From: Hippophae tibetana
Taxonomy: Eukaryota > Streptophyta > Magnoliopsida > Rosales > Elaeagnaceae
Direction: 5' to 3'
Assembly: GCA_037013495.1 (NCBI GenBank)
Contig: CM072806.1
Location: forward strand, 31,374,001-31,438,000
DNA: 64,000 nucleotides
Both the position numbers and the translations under genes were made by a program. Shown in pieces: positions 61,333 through 64,000 of the stretch (position 1 is the stretch's first letter; each line of letters begins with the position of its first letter). The notes below the pieces were generated by a model. That model was given only the letters and a program-made list of their open reading frames with translations, did no database searches and was not told the DNA's origin.

Positions 61333-63324
61333 TGATGAGTGCTCAAAAAGCACTAAAATAACCATTATTTAATGTACCTTAATTGATTAAAAATACATAT
61401 ATTTATATGTTTTATCATATATTTATATAAATTTGTCTTTTTCGGAATCACGGGTATTTTTATTGTTTTTCAGGTATTTTGGCTTAAAAACGCAATGTAA
61501 ACACTCAAAGAGGAATATTTGAAGCAATACATCACAAATATATCAATAAATAAGTGAGAAAAGGTCAACAAACATGGAAAAATCGGACGAAATGGGTCGA
61601 AAAGGTCAAAAAGACGGAAATCGCGCGCCGCAGCCCAGCCGTGCGCGCAGCCCAGCGCCCCATTCCTCGCGCGCCCGCGCGCGCTGGCATGCCCAGCTGC
61701 GCGCAGCGCGCAGGCACTGTTCACGCGCGCCGAGCTGCGCGCAGCGCGCCCAGCAGCCCCCCTCCGCGCGCCCAACGCGTTTTCGCCCCATTTTTCACGT
61801 GCAGCAGCCCCTGTGACGTCATTAATGACATCAGCAATTCCAATACGCGTTTTTACATTTTTTAATATTTTTTTAACATTTTTTTACTCATTTTTTCTCT
61901 CCATCCTCACCTATAAATACCCCCCTTCCCTTCACTTCAAATCACACCTTCAAAACTCACTTCTCTCTTCTTTCTTTCTCTCATTTCTTAGTTTTTAGTT
62001 TCTCTTAGTTTCTTTCTAAGTTTCTAAGCTTTTCTTAGTTTTTCTCTTAGTTTTTAGTTCAATTCTCTTAGGTTTAGTGTTCTTCTCTTTTTGAGAGGAA
62101 CTTGTAATGTTTTTGTAATAATTTAGATTTTTGATTCAATATATGGAAGTGCAAATTCCGCTCGGAGGTTTTCTAGCAACGGGAATAGCGTCGAAGTTCT
62201 GTAAGGATTATATTTCTTTACAGTTATTTTTATGCTTTATTCTTACATGTTATATTTAATTTGTCTATGGTTAAATTTAACTGTGCTGGCTGTTTAGTAA
62301 ACATGATGTAATAATAACGTTGTTATGCTTGCGAAATATTAAATAGGTAAAAATCTCTAAAATGGATTGATTTTATTTTTATTCATGATTTTATATTAAG
62401 AATGTTAGGGAGAAATATATTATTTTTCATTACAAACTTAAACCTGAAAATTAGATTTTAAGGTTTAGTTATCCGGTCTGATTTAGAGTAGTGCTCTTTT
62501 ATTTGATGGTACAATCGCCCGGTAGTTAGAGTGAAGCTCTATTTCAAAAGTTTTTATAAGAATTATTATCTGAAAATGTATTGACAACATGTTTTCGGTA
62601 GTGGTTTTAAAACTTGAAAGTTAGTACTCGGATAACTAAATTCTTGGGTTTAATTTGGACACCTTGAATAAAGTTTAAACTGTCTAACCCCACCAAAGGT
62701 GGCATTTAAATGGTTCATTTTCAATCTCTTAGAAAAAGGAATTAATTTAATTAAGCATATTAGTTATCAACCCCACCCATAGGTGTTAATTGATTTGTTT
62801 AGTTAACAAAGAATATCTAACCCCACCAAAGGTGGTATTTATATAAAAAAGAGAGAATCAATAAAATATCAATTTATATCTTTAATAACCTAGTTAATAT
62901 GAGCAAGCATCATTAATTTAGTTATTACATCCATAAATACTCCGCTAATATAAATGCTAAAAATTTGCATGAATATTTATTGAATCTGTATATATGTTTA
63001 TTTTTAGGTAATTATTTATTGAATTTGTATCTATGTTTATTTTTATGTTATTAGATTATATTTAATTAATCTGTATATTTGTTTATTTTATGTTATTAGA
63101 TTAGGAACACAAAAACCAAACTATCGTGACAGGATGTTTAGGATTTAATTTCGTTTTTAAAAGTTTGAATAATAAATTAAAAACCACATACATTCCTTCC
63201 TTAGATCGACCTTGGGAGTATACTTATCATTTTCTTCGAAATGATTCGTGCACTTGCGAGAGTTTTATAAATATTAAAACCAAAGTATTTGCGAAGATCG
63301 GCGATACCGGTTTTCGTTCATCAA
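61333..63324 (+). repeat. 5' LTR of the family A element
   Basis: 1992 bases, TGATGAGTGCTCAAAAAG to CGTTCATCA. In order: the terminal block, ATCACGGGTATTTTTATTG (61448-61466), a GC-rich block 61615-61805, TATA box CTATAAATAC at 61911-61920, a pyrimidine-rich leader, a body with three CCACC/GGTGG hairpins (62690-62702, 62774-62785, 62823-62835) and the 3' end. Near 63000-63090 the phrase GAATTTGTATCTATGTTTAT is locally repeated, which explains part of its greater length. Confidence 0.93.
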
Positions 63325-63330
63325 GTTTTT

Positions 63331-63348
63331 GGCGCCGTTGCCGGGGAA
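63331..63348 (+). promoter_or_regulatory. tRNA-Asp primer binding site of the family A element
   Basis: TGGCGCCGTTGCCGGGGA is exactly complementary to the 3' end of plant aspartate tRNA (CCCCGGCAACGGCGCCA). It lies six bases after the LTR end, the usual spacing for Athila/Tat-type elements. Confidence 0.92.
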
Positions 63349-63419
63349 GGAATAGCGTTTTTAAATTATTTATCAAAATTTTAAAAAACATTTTTGTGGT
63401 GTAAATAATTGTGACATTT

Positions 63420-63790
63420 TAATAATAATCAAATTTCAAAATTCATAAAAAAAAAAATAATAAAAAAATAATAATAATTTTTTTTTTTTAAATTGTAAAA
63501 TAATTTAGAAATTTGAAATTTGAAGTAAAAAATTTTACCGTTCAAGAATAGTAAAAAAAATAAAAAAATAAAAAATAAAAAAATAAAAAATAAAAAAATT
63601 TTAAAATTCAAAAATTTTAAGTTAGTAAGAAATAAGAGAGCGTGAATAGTAAAATAAAATTACTGTTCATGAATAGTAAAAAAAAAAAAAAAAAAAAAAA
63701 ATTTAAAATTTAAAATTCAAAAAAATTTTAAGTTAATAAGAAATAATATAGCGTGAATAGTAAAATAAAATTACCGTTCATAAAAAAAAC
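63420..63790 (+). repeat. A-rich leader repeats of the family A element
   Basis: Runs of A and AAATAAAA units with an imperfect unit of about 110 bases. GTGAATAGTAAAATAAAATT followed by ACTGTTCA or ACCGTTCA occurs near 63641 and 63753, and a partial unit lies near 63535. Non-coding. Confidence 0.7.
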
Positions 63791-63855
63791 ATTAATTGAA
63801 TTTATACCTAATTAACTAAATAACATGAAAAGTAAAAATCTAAGGGAGTTTTGTC

Positions 63856-63965
63856 TAGGAGACTAGTTCTTGGAAGCCTTTGTGCCACTAGTCTTTCTTG
63901 GGAACGTTGCTCTAGCTAGGAGAATGGTATTTAAGGAGCCGTTTGCACCACCATTCTTTCCTGGG
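63856..63965 (+). other. Two tandem related hairpins in the family A leader
   Basis: Hairpin 1: AGACTAGT (63860-63867) pairs with ACTAGTCT (63887-63894) around a 19-base loop. Hairpin 2: AGAATGGT (63921-63928) pairs with ACCATTCT (63950-63957) around a 21-base loop. Both are preceded by CTAGG and followed by TTC and GGGA words, so they are copies of one unit 61 bases apart. The stems differ at two paired positions and both pairs stay complementary. Confidence 0.75.
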
Positions 63966-64000
63966 AGCACTCTTGGTTAATACTAATTATGTTACAAAAT

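Larger units (their letters stand above)
61333..64000 (+). mobile_element. 5' end of a family A Ty3/Gypsy element, continuing beyond the window
   Basis: Complete 5' LTR (61333-63324), then an intact tRNA-Asp primer site and a leader of at least 650 bases without gag so far. It inserted into the Tat-type remnant; the left flank ATGTC (61328-61332) should recur after its 3' LTR outside the window. Of all A copies here it has the best-preserved CpG-rich block and the only primer site, so it is the youngest or most intact. LTR and primer type place it with Athila/Tat-like elements. Confidence 0.88.

Noticed and set aside
63331..63348. A tRNA-Asp-like sequence as a possible tRNA gene
   Set aside because: Only the complement of the tRNA 3' end is present, immediately after an LTR, so it is a primer binding site and not a tRNA gene. 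I found no cloverleaf tRNA gene in the window.
63420..63965. A possible CRISPR-like or satellite array in the A-rich repeats and hairpins
   Set aside because: There are only two or three imperfect units, with no regular spacers, in a plant retrotransposon leader.

Overview
This window is plant nuclear DNA, almost certainly from a dicot. It is very AT-rich, dominated by LTR retrotransposons of plant Ty1/Copia and Ty3/Gypsy lineages, and contains one spliced gene with plant-style GT-AG introns. I cannot name the species. Family letters (A, A-prime, B, C, D, E, F, P) are my own labels for repeats recognised by comparing parts of the window with each other.

Layout. 1-2210: fragments of two Gypsy-type LTRs. 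3375-19980: a tandem array of degenerate Copia pol (P1, P2, P3) alternating with a roughly 3 kb unit that starts with an A-prime LTR. The second unit is split by a complete but dead Copia element (10461-15700) with an exact 5-bp target duplication, and its empty site survives in unit 1. P3 is split by a chromovirus-type solo LTR (17865-18748). 19981-25529: repeat debris. 25530-28923: a deletion derivative of a chromovirus (E) with two equal-length LTRs and a tRNA-iMet primer site. 29254-36294: nested solo LTRs, A inside A in opposite orientation and A inside B. 37868-44080: a deleted Athila-like Gypsy element (B) on the minus strand, inserted in repeat D. 44890-45528: a Copia gag remnant. 46522-51075 and beyond: the only intact host gene, a protein phosphatase 2C with ten coding exons on the minus strand. 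51340-54268: AT-rich spacer. 54269-57530: an A LTR fragment joined to a Copia gag-integrase fragment. 58900-61332: a Tat-type Gypsy gag-protease remnant. 61333-64000: the 5' LTR, tRNA-Asp primer site and leader of a family A element that runs off the right edge.

The elements do not form a joint pathway; the window is a record of insertion, deletion and recombination around one signalling gene. I found no clear new gene system. The most interesting structures are two adjacent leader hairpins in the family A element that differ by two compensatory base-pair changes, a long inverted repeat made by a reverse-orientation solo LTR, a sharp sequence-identity step exactly at a Copia insertion, and Gypsy LTRs that carry the tail of pol.
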